Positions 20,609 through 30,489 of a stretch of 64,000 bases of DNA are shown one piece after another. The stretch is taken from assembly GCF_014356525.2 (NCBI RefSeq), contig NC_052507.1:43495687-43559686 (forward strand). The letters are read 5' to 3'. The notes under the pieces were generated by a model, which saw only the letters and a list, made by a program, of their open reading frames with translations, did no database searches and had not been told where the DNA came from. The stretch is from Nilaparvata lugens (lineage: Eukaryota; Arthropoda; Insecta; Hemiptera; Delphacidae). Made by a program: the position numbers and the translations under genes. Within the stretch, counting starts at the first letter, position 1. The number at the start of each line of letters is the position of its first letter.

Positions 20609-23589
20609 CCCGTGAGAGTTTGCTAGTCCTCCATCGGGCGCCTCCCCAGGTGGCGGATAGGGGAATGCCTCCCAGATATGGGAGGTACCGGTGAAATTAA
20701 ATAGCTGGGGTGGACCAAAACTAGCAAGCCGGTCAACGGCCTTGGAGGCGGATGAGGAGAAATCCCAACGGCAGAGAGGGCAGATGAACCTAGGGAGTTA
20801 ACCCAAATTAAATCCAGGGTAGGTTACGCTCTGAAAGCTGTAGTGGAAGCAAGTACCTAGGAGATGGCAACTCTAAAAAAGGACCCTGGTCCCCCAGGTT
20901 GGGGGTTGGGCGCAAGGCTAACCACCTTGCCCCGGAAAACAGTATTGTTACGCAACCTCAAGATGCCTCGGAATGGGACCGGATTTACAGGAACAATATA
21001 CGGATAGCCAACAATCGAAAAAGAATAATGGAAAGATGCAAAAGCCCCAAAAAAGACAGAGATCTTTCTCTTGCCACCTGGAATGTAAGAAGTTTGTACA
21101 GGGCAGGGAACACAGCTGTGCTGAGGAGAGTTATGGAAACGTATGGAGTAGGGATTGCTGCCTTGTAGGAAATTAGATGGAAAGGAAATGGAATGATAGA
21201 TATAGAAAATTATACATTATTTTATAGTGGCCACACACAAAATACTTTTGGAACTGGTTTTCTTGTACATAAAAAATATAAGGATAGAGTAATATGTTTT
21301 GATGCTATCAATGAAAGAATTTGATTGACAAGAGGCATGGATCTGACATATTAGATGTGCGAAGTTAGCGAGGGGCAGACTGTGCTACAGATCATTATTT
21401 GGTTAAAATAAAATACAGACAGAGAATAAACAACATGAAGAAATTCCGAGGAGTGAAACAAAAGAAATTTGACAGCAAAAGGCTTATAAGAGAAAATGAA
21501 GCTAGGGAGAGATACAATCATAAACTTATGGAGAAATTAGCAGAGAACCAAGGAAGAGAGGACACAGTTGAGCAAAAGTGAGAGAATTTCAAGAAGGCTG
21601 TAACAGAAGCTGCACAGGAGAAAATCGGATATGAAAAGATAGAAAAGAGAAATAACTGGATGGATGATGAGTGTTTGAAGGCTTTGGAAGATAGAAATCT
21701 AGCAAGACTGAAAATGATAAGTCGGAAAACTAGGGCCGCAACTGTAGCTTATCATGAAAAAAGGAGACATGCTAGCAAGATCTGTCGTAAAAAGAAGAGA
21801 GAGTTTGAGAAACGCAGGATAGATGAAATCATGACCTTCGCTGGAGAAAGAGAAGTGAGAAAGATGTATCTACGCATCAGAGAAGGAAAAGCTGGATTCC
21901 AGCCTAGAACAACATTCTGTCAAGATAAGGATGGAAATTTGATAGGAGGAGAAGGACAGATTTTAGAACGATGGAAATAATATTTTTATGAGTTGTTGAA
22001 TCAAAATGTTGAGGAGGGAGAAAATATCAACATTATAGGGCCAGATCAACCGATAGAGGAACCCACAATGTGTGATTTGAAAATGGCTATTCATTCTCTC
22101 AAAAATAATAAAGCACCTGGAGATGATCTTATAACAGCCGAGATGATTAAAGTAGGGAACGATGCTCTAATGGAATGGCTACTTCACTTTGTAAAACAGG
22201 TGTGGGTGGAGGAAGTAATGTCTGAAGAATGGCAAACTGCAATAATATGCCCCGTCCACAAAAAAGGAAGTAGAACAGACTGTTCCAATTATCGAGGAAT
22301 CGCTTTGTTGAGCATTGTTTATAAATCTTGGCGAAGATAATTTGTGAAAAATTGAAACCTTTTTGTAATGAAGTGCTAGGTGATTACCAGTGTGGATACC
22401 GGAAAGACAGATCATGCACAGATCATGTTTTCACCAGAAGAAACATGAAAGAAAAGTGTTATGTATCAACTATACGTCGATTACAAGCGAGCCTTTGACA
22501 GCATCAGAACAAATAGCTTGTTTGAGACTATGTTGGAGTTTGGAATGCCTTACGGAATGCTCATACGGCTCACAACAATGACACTGCGCCAAACAAAGTA
22601 TAAGGTGAAAGTTCAAGGAATGCTCACAGACGAATTCACAGCAAATGTAGGACTTAGACAGGGTGATGTTTTGTCAGCTATGCTGTTCAACTTGAGCCTG
22701 GAGAAAGTAATAAGAGGAATAGTAATAAATCCAAGAGGAACGATAATGAACAGAATGTTGCAGTACATGGCCTATGCGGATGACGTAGTCTTGATTGCAA
22801 GAAACATCCAAACTCTAAAAGATGCCTTCAAACAGCTCGATGACGGATCAACAGAAATGGGACTCTCAATTAATGAGAGTAAAACAGAGTATCTGGCAAG
22901 CAGCAGAGCCCGGCAGATTGGTGACAGATTCATAGAGTGCAATAATTACATATTCGAAAGAGTGGAAAGCTTCAAATATCTTGGTTCTATTATCACAGAA
23001 GATAACGATGTTGAAGTTGATATAAAAGCAAAAATAGCGGCAGGAAATCGATGTTATTATGCACTTAGCCAATACTTGAGATCCAAAACACTGTCAAGGA
23101 AAATTAAACAACAAATCTATGAAACTGTTATAAAGCCAGTTGTGTTATACGGGGCAGAAACCTTGGTTTTGAAAAAGAAGGATGAAGACCTACTGAGTAT
23201 ATGGGAACGGAAGATTCTGAGAAGAATATATGGTCCAGTATGTATTGATGGAGAATGGAGACTTCGTTCGAATCAAGAGCTGCGTGACCTGTACAGAAAA
23301 CCACCTATTGTACATGAGATCAAAGTGAGACGCTTGAGCTGGTTGGGTCATGTAGAAAGTATGAGCGATGAAAGAGCCGTGAAAAAAGTTTTCAGAGAAA
23401 AACCAGGCGGAAGAAAGTTGAAAGGACGTCCACGCAAGCGCTGGCTGGAGGATGTGGAAGATGATCTCCGGAAAATAGGCGTTAGGGGATGGAGACGCAA
23501 GACTGCCGACAGAGAGGAGTGGTGAGGCATTCTTGAAGAGGCCAAGGCCCTGGATGGGCTGTAGTGCCATGGAGTAAGTAAGTAAGTTC
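20609..23589 (+). mobile_element. Non-LTR retrotransposon (RTE/CR1-like), with target duplication
   Basis: A full 5' region, endonuclease, reverse transcriptase and a simple 3' tail (gtaagtaagtaagtt) are bounded by a 10-bp direct repeat acttttgtat (20599-20608 and 23590-23599). The 5' leader has GC-rich stretches unlike its surroundings (ccatcgggcgcctccccagg). It has inserted into interspersed repeat copy A. Confidence 0.88.
20899..23525 (+). pseudogene. Non-LTR endonuclease/reverse transcriptase, multiply broken
   Basis: The N-terminal part has an APE-type endonuclease start (LATWNVRSLYRAGNT) with a TAG replacing the usual Gln before EIRWKGNGMID; the endonuclease middle is deleted near 21325, resuming at a DILDVRS...RGADCATDHYLV block. 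A linker with stops follows. The RT opens with NNKAPGDDLITAEM, EEWQTAIICPVHKKG and YRGIALL, is frameshifted around 22335-22460, then reads uninterrupted for 354 codons: VDYKRAFDSI, GLRQGDVLSAMLF, the catalytic AYADDVVLIA, and C-terminal VRRLSWLGHVESM and GRPRKRWLEDVEDD. The C-terminus is typical of RTE/CR1-like insect elements often mis-annotated as craniofacial development protein 2-like. Non-functional as read. Confidence 0.88.
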
Positions 23590-23839
23590 ACTTTTGTATG
23601 TAACAGTTATGTCCGTAAGATACATAGTTTTCGAGTTATATGCGAGAAACCAAAAACTGGTACCTTTGAACCACCCCACCCCCACCATCACAAGGGGTAG
23701 GGGTGGGGATATTTTTACCTCCTTAATACCCAAAACAAAATTGCGGGGTCAAATATAGTCTTCCAAACTTTTCTCTCTATACCCTCTTTTGAGCATTCAT
23801 TGTCTGGACTATATAATAATAAAGTTATGATGTTGGATG

Positions 23840-26290
23840 CTTGGTTCCTATTTTAGATGCAGAATGGAAACTGGGTAACACACACGATGGCTTTTGATGT
23901 TCACGCTTTCTATCCGCCCATCTACACTGTGTAATATGTTTTGGTGTCTGAAAGAGAAAAAACAAACGAATTATTGATTGATCAAATGATAAATAAGTTG
24001 AAATGAGTTGAAAATAAGTTGATGAAATTTGAAAATAACATTTAAAATGTTCAAGTTGTAGCGATAGGTAGGAGTGGTAGAATAAATATGTTGTAATATA
24101 CTTCTACTTACAGTTCACTAAGCATAAGACCCAATTCACACCAAAGTGGCGTAGAGGATTCTCACACCTCTACAAATATAGAAATATGGTCCAATGGAAA
24201 CAGAATGGACTTGGTGCTACATCTCTTCTGTTTCTATTGTACTATATTATAGGCGTTTTGTGCTAAGATTGATTTGCTTGAGCAAAGTGAGGTAGGAACA
24301 TGGTGTAGTGAGTAGACGGGGAGATTTCCAGGGTAGTCAGTGCTGATTTTTGAGGGTAGTAATGTAAGTCGGGAATATTCCCATTGGGAAGAAACTTATG
24401 ATTTAGTAATATTTCTCTGCCCAAGAAACCATGGGAATAAATTGCATTAAAATATTTTATATTATTTATCAATTTCAATCACATTTGACAATCATAATCA
24501 ATAAATCATTCATTCAAAAAAGCAGTGTAAATAGCTCACAAATTACATCAATTTTTTATATAATTTGGCTAGACTTTACGTCGAGTGAACCAGTGATCAC
24601 CTATATCGATGAATTAAGTTGGGTTAGTTAGATAGTATTAATCAAATACTATCGATTTTACTGATTCAATTAAAGCAAAGCGTCCCCTTCTTTATTCTTA
24701 ATCTTAATAAGTATATCATGGAAATGATAGGGAGAGGAAAAATAATAACCCTGTGCTGTTCCTCTCCCAAATTTAGATAAAGTTACACATAGTCCGAAAT
24801 ATGTCAAGTCTTGTAGTTCTTCACTTCACAAAATTTTCAGCCCTAGAATTTCAGGGAATTTTGCATCATAAGTTAAGAGATGTTTGATTTGAAATTGAGT
24901 TCTTAGTCAATTACTCAAAAAACTTAATTTGAGATCATACACCCTCTTAAACATAATCACTGACAAAACAATTTATCGGTTTAATGGTCGAGTTAGATTC
25001 AATAAGTGGTGTCCAAGATTCAATGGTCCATTAGATTTAATAAATGGCCTAGAAACTGGGCATAAGAGTAGGCTAATATAATCTGACAGTTTCAAATTGG
25101 CAGGCAAGTGAAACAAGTTTGAATGTTTTTGTTTGGGGATGAGACTCGTTTAATGGATTCTAGATATTTCCGAATAATAATTGTTCATCTCTAAGACCAA
25201 TGATCAAAACTAGTAACGCATTACTCACCGTCGAAGGATTTTGTGTCTTCATGAACAGGCCTCTCTACACTGACATGGGGGTAGATTACAGACTGCATGT
25301 TTTCTGAAAAATAAGAAAGTGTTGGATATGAATGGGAAGAAAAAAAACTAGAATTGTAAACAAGTCAAGAGTTTAAGCTAGGGACTTGCTCCATTCAGGA
25401 TGGAATAGAACCTTATGCCACAAACCTCCTGCAATCATTATTTTTTTCCTGAGGAATAAAACATTATTAGTTATTTCAAACAAGAATGAAAAGTTAATAT
25501 TACATCAGATATCCTTTATAGAAGACAGTAGACAGAGAATCGGAAACTCTGTTCTTTTATCTCTCTCTCTACTGTTATTATAACGGTAATAAAAGCATAT
25601 TATATTGTGTAAAGTGTATATATGTAGACAAGTATGCACAATTGAAGTGCATTAAAAACATGTGAGTCTATAAAGATCTAGATAGATAACAATAATTTTT
25701 ACAGACGCCATTTAGTAATAACACAAAATAAATTTTTAATGTCAAATGCATTATAATAATATTTACATGCAATTTAAAATGCATTATAAGAATATGCAAT
25801 TCACAGGGCTACGGCATATCTTCCAGTAGCAATGTTTGTTGGTTTTACAAAAAGTTAGGCTACTGGTTACGGGAATGAATAATTATTATTGATTATCCTG
25901 AAAAGCTAACTTTATCATAACATAATAAAAACACACATAATTATTATTTGAAAAATAAATTGGACCTGTTTATTTTTAAAAGTTTGATGTTTAATCAAAT
26001 TTGTTTGTCTTACCTGGAACCTGGTACAGTGAAGAATAACATCAATCTTCATCATTATTTTATGTTATCATACAGCTAGCTCAAATCTAGCTCAAATCGA
26101 TTTTGAAAAATAATTTTATTTTAAAACTATGGCTTTTGTAGCTAACATATTCATATAACTTGCAAACTAATAATTATTGATTATAAGTAAACACAACCAT
26201 TATTTTCTGCTAAAATTACAACATAACCTACAAATAATAATAAAAACATGTCTCGTAACTCTCGTAGTTCACAAAACGCCCACTGGAGCG
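23840..26290. other. Noncoding right part of the 8.4-kb insert
   Basis: No recognisable gene. AT-rich sequence with short open frames only; a CT-rich tract at 25559-25570. The last about 90 bp form the right inverted end of the insert. Confidence 0.45.
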
Positions 26291-26374
26291 CTGTCCGCAT
26301 TCCAAGTTCACTGTGAAGGTCGGCCGCCATCTTGGTAAACATTTCAAATTCCACTTCTATCGTTAAGACGACTC

Positions 26375-26775
26375 GTAAACTGTATATCGGACAGACTGGA
26401 CGTGACTTTCAGACAAGATACAAAGAGCACATCAGAGCCATTAATAAACCACATAGCCACTCAAACTTTGCTGATCATAATATATCAACAGACCACACAT
26501 ACACCTACATTGCCACCAATCTTGAAATCCTCCATATCTCACAAAAAAGCAGAAAACTCAATGTTTTGGAACAATACGAAATTTACAACCACACAAAACA
26601 GTTTCCCAACATTCTCTTAAATGATCAAGTAAATTTCTCTTCCCACACACTCTTTGATAAAATAGTCCACAGTTCAAAATTACCACCTCACTAAGTATCC
26701 ACCAACCCAACCCCCACCACAACCTATTCCACCACCTTCATACCTTACCACACATAGCCTTGTCATCTGAGTAAA
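26375..26775 (+). mobile_element. Penelope-like element, right fragment (GIY-YIG half)
   Basis: Encodes KLYIGQTGRDFQTRYKEH through EQYEIYNHTKQF and ends SSKLPPH followed by a stop at 26693, close to the 11-kb copy. The conserved noncoding tail (accacacatagccttgtcat ctgag) follows and breaks off near 26775. It resumes the reading of the 17835-17955 fragment. Confidence 0.85.
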
Positions 26776-27730
26776 TACCCTGAGGTGTTTCGGTGATTAA
26801 ACTGTACTGGACAGTTGGGCCAAAACTTGTGTTGGATAAGACATCGGTTTCCTTTTATATAAATCATGGGTAGCCCTGCATCAATTTATCCTAACATAAT
26901 TAATTCTAATATGAGAAGGGAAAATATAATTACTTGAAAGCATTTTGGCTAACTGAGAAATATGTAATAGGAAACACTTCAAGCATATTACAGAGCTTGA
27001 ACAGGACAAACAATAAAAACTTATCATACTAATAATAAAGAACACCATACCAAAAATCCAGAATTATCGTTAATGTATGAAAAATCATACAATGTGCTCG
27101 GAAGGTTAGTTTGAAAGACATCTTATAAATTAGGGATTACAGAAAAATTACCAAGAGAAAAACAAGAACTCATAGCATATTTTGCTTTCACTGAGTTTAC
27201 ATCTACTACAAAATTAATATAAGTTTCAAGAAGTTATATCAATTGTAAAGTTATATTAATTAGTTGTAAAGTTGGCAGAAATAAAACTTTAAAATAAATT
27301 TATCAAGGAACATTGCAATGAGCACATTTCAAGAGACCAGCTCATGGCAGAAGAAAAAGAAAGTCCCAAAACGGAAAACGGATATGCAAAACAAATAGTT
27401 TCGCATTGCCAACTGCACCAAATAAAACACATATTTTAGAGTTTAATTAATTCAGGTTAGTTCTAAGTCATTGCTGTATATAATTTTAAGATTTGATAAT
27501 AAATTTATATTTCTCAGATGTATTTTAATAATTCATCAAGTTATTATTTTAATAAGCTATTAAACCAAAATGGATCTTTTCCAAATAACTATTGAATGGA
27601 TATCGAATATCGATGTTTGAAGACAAGATCGATGTTCGATATTTTGTGTTCGATTAAAATCGATCTACATTAACAGCGCCCAATTTGAAATTCTAAAAGT
27701 GTCAAAGTATTGTAAAATTGTAATATTACA
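26776..27730. other. Noncoding interval inside or beside the Penelope tail
   Basis: No gene seen. In the 11-kb copy the tail before this point is followed within 25 bp by the hammerhead core; here the core appears about 950 bp later. The interval could therefore be a further insertion in the same Penelope copy, though no target duplication was found. Contains imperfect repeats of aagttatat(c)aattgtaaag near 27230. Confidence 0.4.
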
Positions 27731-27734
27731 ACCC

Positions 27735-27778
27735 ACAGTCTGATGATGACCAACAACAGGTCGAAACGATCGTCACTA
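27735..27778 (+). ncRNA. Hammerhead-like ribozyme of a Penelope-like element
   Basis: In order: AGT (27737-27739), CTGATGA (27740-27746), stem II GACC/GGTC (27748-27751 with 27759-27762) with loop AACAACA, GAAA (27763-27766), a minimal self-complementary stem III CGATCG (27767-27772), then TC before ACT (27775-27777), which pairs with AGT as stem I. The predicted cut is after GTC at 27774. The very short stem III is typical of ribozymes reported in Penelope-like elements, thought to work as dimers. One unpaired T (27747) between the CTGATGA box and stem II departs from the consensus, so activity is uncertain. Confidence 0.55.
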
Positions 27779-27849
27779 CAAAAGTAAGTGTATTTTCACT
27801 CCAAAAGTGTTTTTTAAAATTCAAGTTTAAATATTATCATCTGTTTTTC

Positions 27850-28130
27850 CAAGGATGAATAATAATTATCTTTTTAATGTCCTTCGGCGAGTTTTCTCAG
27901 GGGTGAGACCTAGTGCAATCGAATTTTTATATTATAAACCTACTATGTTCTAAATGTCGTGAGAATCGTTAGTGCTGTTTTCAGGTTCCGGTGAGATACA
28001 AACATATAAACATCTATACATTCAAACATCTTAACATCTAGACATCCAAACATCCAAACATCTAAACATATAGAAATAAGTTGCTAGTTTAATAGTATCC
28101 TATACTATTAAACGAGCAATTTCTGTTTAT
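27850..28130 (+). repeat. Interspersed repeat, family X, copy 1
   Basis: Shares with 29250-29485 a run of blocks: ccaaggatga, ttttaatgtc, gcgagttttc, gagacctagt, ataaacctactatgt, and gagaatcg, then short direct repeats of acatctanacatccaaac and an end acgagcaatttctgt. Low-order tandem acatc repeats at 28000-28070 expand this copy. Element class unknown; the ends resemble Helitron-like insect repeats. Confidence 0.65.
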
Positions 28131-28965
28131 ATGTTCAATGCCCCGTTTCACCAACCTTGATCAAATATAGCCTAGCCATGGTCAATTAGACCATAGTCAA
28201 AATTTGATCACTAGTTCGAACATACAACTATTCCACCAACCTCGGGATTGATCTAAACTCCGTCGGTCAAATCTGACATGGTCAACTCTTATAGCTGTAC
28301 TCTTCTGAAGTTGGTCAACATGTTTGCTGGCTTGCTATTGGCTACATCTGATTTTGATGGATGGAAATTACTGAGATATTGCAATTATTCAAATGCTAAT
28401 GAATTAATAATTATTATTAAACGAAAATCCAAATTGAATGCTGTGATATAGTAAATATGGTAGCACCCCAAGATACTTAATATCAGTTTTGCTGCTCATA
28501 TTCAGAGGGTAATTTGCGCTGAATGCCCTTTTTACTTTACCGTCAGGCCGTCAAAACTTCAGATCACTTTTTTTCTGTAATTACTATACTGATTTTTCTT
28601 CATATTCATTATTTCGGCGCGGGCCCCCTAGGTATTAGAGGTATACAGAGGTATTAGAGGTGGCTATGCCCTAGGCCCCCTTCTTATATAATACGCCCAT
28701 GACACAGACGTTTTGTATAGTCACACATCTATAATAATTTATAATAATATTTCAAATATGAATCGAATACTCTTGTATAAAGAGATTTACAAATCATCAT
28801 AAATTTTGACAATTTTTTCTGAACAAAAGTACATTCCAATTCTATTGAGATACATTGATTGATGTAAGTATTGAATAACATAGGCCTACGCATACTGTGT
28901 AATAAAATAGTATACTTCATTCTCTATACTATAATAATTTACTAATTAAAAGATTCCGAGAACGA
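28131..28965. other. Noncoding stretch
   Basis: No recognisable gene. Includes aaccttgatcaaatatagcc and ggtcaattagaccatagtca, which form short inverted and direct repeats; the phrase gtattagaggtggctatgcc matches 19055. Confidence 0.4.
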
Positions 28966-28969
28966 ACCC

Positions 28970-29095
28970 AATAAACTGTCACCAGCTGGCTCAGATCTTT
29001 GAATAGTAGACTTGAGATGCGCATGAACACTAGCGTCAGGTGATAAATTTTCATAACGGCAAGGAAAGTTGTGTGAGTGCGCCACACCAGATTTT
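28970..29095 (+). repeat. Interspersed repeat family Y, 3' end
   Basis: Bases ctgtcaccagctggctcaga to gtgcgccacaccagattttt match 44491-44606 almost exactly, with a 7-bp insertion. It is the tail of the family whose fuller copy is at 43837-44606. Confidence 0.8.
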
Positions 29096-29249
29096 TATTT
29101 ATTGATAAACAGAACACAATTTATTCTCTGAAATGATCGTGTTTATATTTCACAGCTGGCTATATGTCATCTCATGAATTTCGGGGATGCGATATTTTGA
29201 TTTTTCACATACTCACTCGCTCACTCACTTTTTTACTATCCACAGCTGT

Positions 29250-29485
29250 TTCAGCCAAGGATGAGTTATCCTTTTAATGTCGTTCAGCGAGTTTTCCCAA
29301 GGATGAGACCTAGTACAATCAAATTTTCATATCATAAACCTACTATGTACCAAATTTCTTGAGAATCGCTAGAGCAGTTTTCGAGATCCGTTGAACATAA
29401 ATAATCAGATAAATAACCAGATATATAAAGATACAGAAATTGCTCGCCTAATAATAATAGGATAAGAATAACGAGCGAAGCTAGT
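29250..29485 (+). repeat. Interspersed repeat, family X, copy 2
   Basis: Second copy of the 27850-28130 repeat; it ends agaaattgctcgcctaataa ... aacgagcgaagc. Copies differ at roughly one base in five and in length of the short-repeat section. Confidence 0.65.
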
Positions 29486-30350
29486 GCCCCGATATTTTTA
29501 ACTTAAGACAGCAACTTATACTGTCAGACAGACAAGGGATACAATAATCCTATTTCAGAAAAAACAAGCATATTTTTCATTCGTGAGTACATAACGTTCA
29601 GCCAGCCTTTTGGCATAAGAATAATTTTAAATGATCTTCGAATCATACTCACTGTTAATTCTCGTACAAAAAAGAGACCAGTCTCTGTTCATAATAGACT
29701 CACCTTATTGAAATCTTCTATGTACGAGTATGAACGTAATTTGTACTCTTTATTTATATCAGGACCTGATCAGTAATCGGTTTCTAAGAGCGGCCTGAGA
29801 CAAGCAAACATAAACCAATTTTTGTATAAACAGTTCATCACAATTATTTATAAAAGTATTAAAATGTCACTTGAAACAACGATAAAAAAATGTATCGCCT
29901 TACTTAAGCTACGATAACTGTTCGTAGAAATGTTCATAACAAAAGCCCCTAATTTTTTGTTCTTTACAATCATTGTAGTCAATAAGATGAATAATTAAGA
30001 GAGTACACATTATGGCTCAAGCATAAGTTCTTCACAATTATTCACCTAGACATTTATTTTCTACAACGTTTTGAACAGTTAATTAGGAGTTCGAAATAGC
30101 CTGACTTGTAATCTACAATTACTTTCCCCGACATCAAACAAAAGCTAGAGTGGAATGGTGATCAATATGAATTACCGAACAATGATGGAGAGATTATCAA
30201 GCGTAACTTGGGCCGAAAGTTTTAGGCGCTCGGCTAATGTTGTAGCGCAGCGATAGCGACAATAATACAAGTGGAGCTGCGTGAGTGTCTTTGGATCATC
30301 GTTTGTGGAGTGCGCGCGGCAATTGGTTGGGAATGGCGGCAAGGAAGCCG
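29486..30350. other. Noncoding stretch
   Basis: No recognisable gene. The last 120 bp become GC-richer (gtgcgcgcggcaattggttg), which could mark a host promoter, but no transcript can be placed. Confidence 0.35.
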
Positions 30351-30351
30351 C

Positions 30352-30413
30352 GTGAGTGAGTGAGTGAGTGAGTGAGTGAGTGAGTGAGTGAGTGAGTGAG
30401 TGAGTGAGTGAGT
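30352..30413. repeat. (GTGA)n microsatellite, about 15 units
   Basis: Uninterrupted gtga repeats of about 62 bp, producing THSL-repeat open frames on the minus strand that I reject as genes. A (ctctg)n tract follows at about 30466-30488. Confidence 0.95.
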
Positions 30414-30489
30414 AACGAACGCCGCTGCCTGCTTTGACAAGGCGTACAGCGTGGAGAGATGTGCTCTGCTTTGCTCTGCTCTGCTCTGA

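Larger units (their letters stand above)
20065..23815 (-). mobile_element. Interspersed repeat, copy A, interrupted by a non-LTR element
   Basis: Bases 20065-20608 and 23590-23815 are together the reverse complement of 44630-46260 (copy B), in collinear order. Shared blocks include ctcagcggttccaaacc...ttcaacagaggggataaaga, a run ending ...gataagcattgatttttacgatgcattgttg, tttttaaaaagttataagaa, and the ggggtggggtggttt region. Copy A is more diverged and is split by the element at 20609-23589. No coding frame is preserved. Confidence 0.75.
17956..26374. mobile_element. 8.4-kb insert with inverted ends and 9-bp target duplication
   Basis: The insert splits a Penelope-like element; gtaaactgt occurs on both sides (17947-17955, 26375-26383), once in the uninterrupted sequence. 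Its ends are inverted copies: the left reads ATAGAAGTGGAATTTGGAAT then GTTTACC and TGAACTTGGAATGC; the reverse complement of the right end reads ATAGAAGTGGAATTTGAAAT then GTTTACC and TGAACTTGGAATGC, with about 20 extra bases in the middle. The outermost 14 bp match poorly. A 9-bp duplication with long inverted ends would suit a Mutator-like DNA transposon; other superfamilies making 8-9 bp duplications are possible. No transposase is visible. Much of the interior is a repeat with a nested non-LTR element. Confidence 0.55.

Noticed and set aside
28000..28070. CRISPR-like array of acatct/aacatc units
   Set aside because: Units are contiguous short tandem repeats without spacers, in a eukaryotic interspersed repeat.
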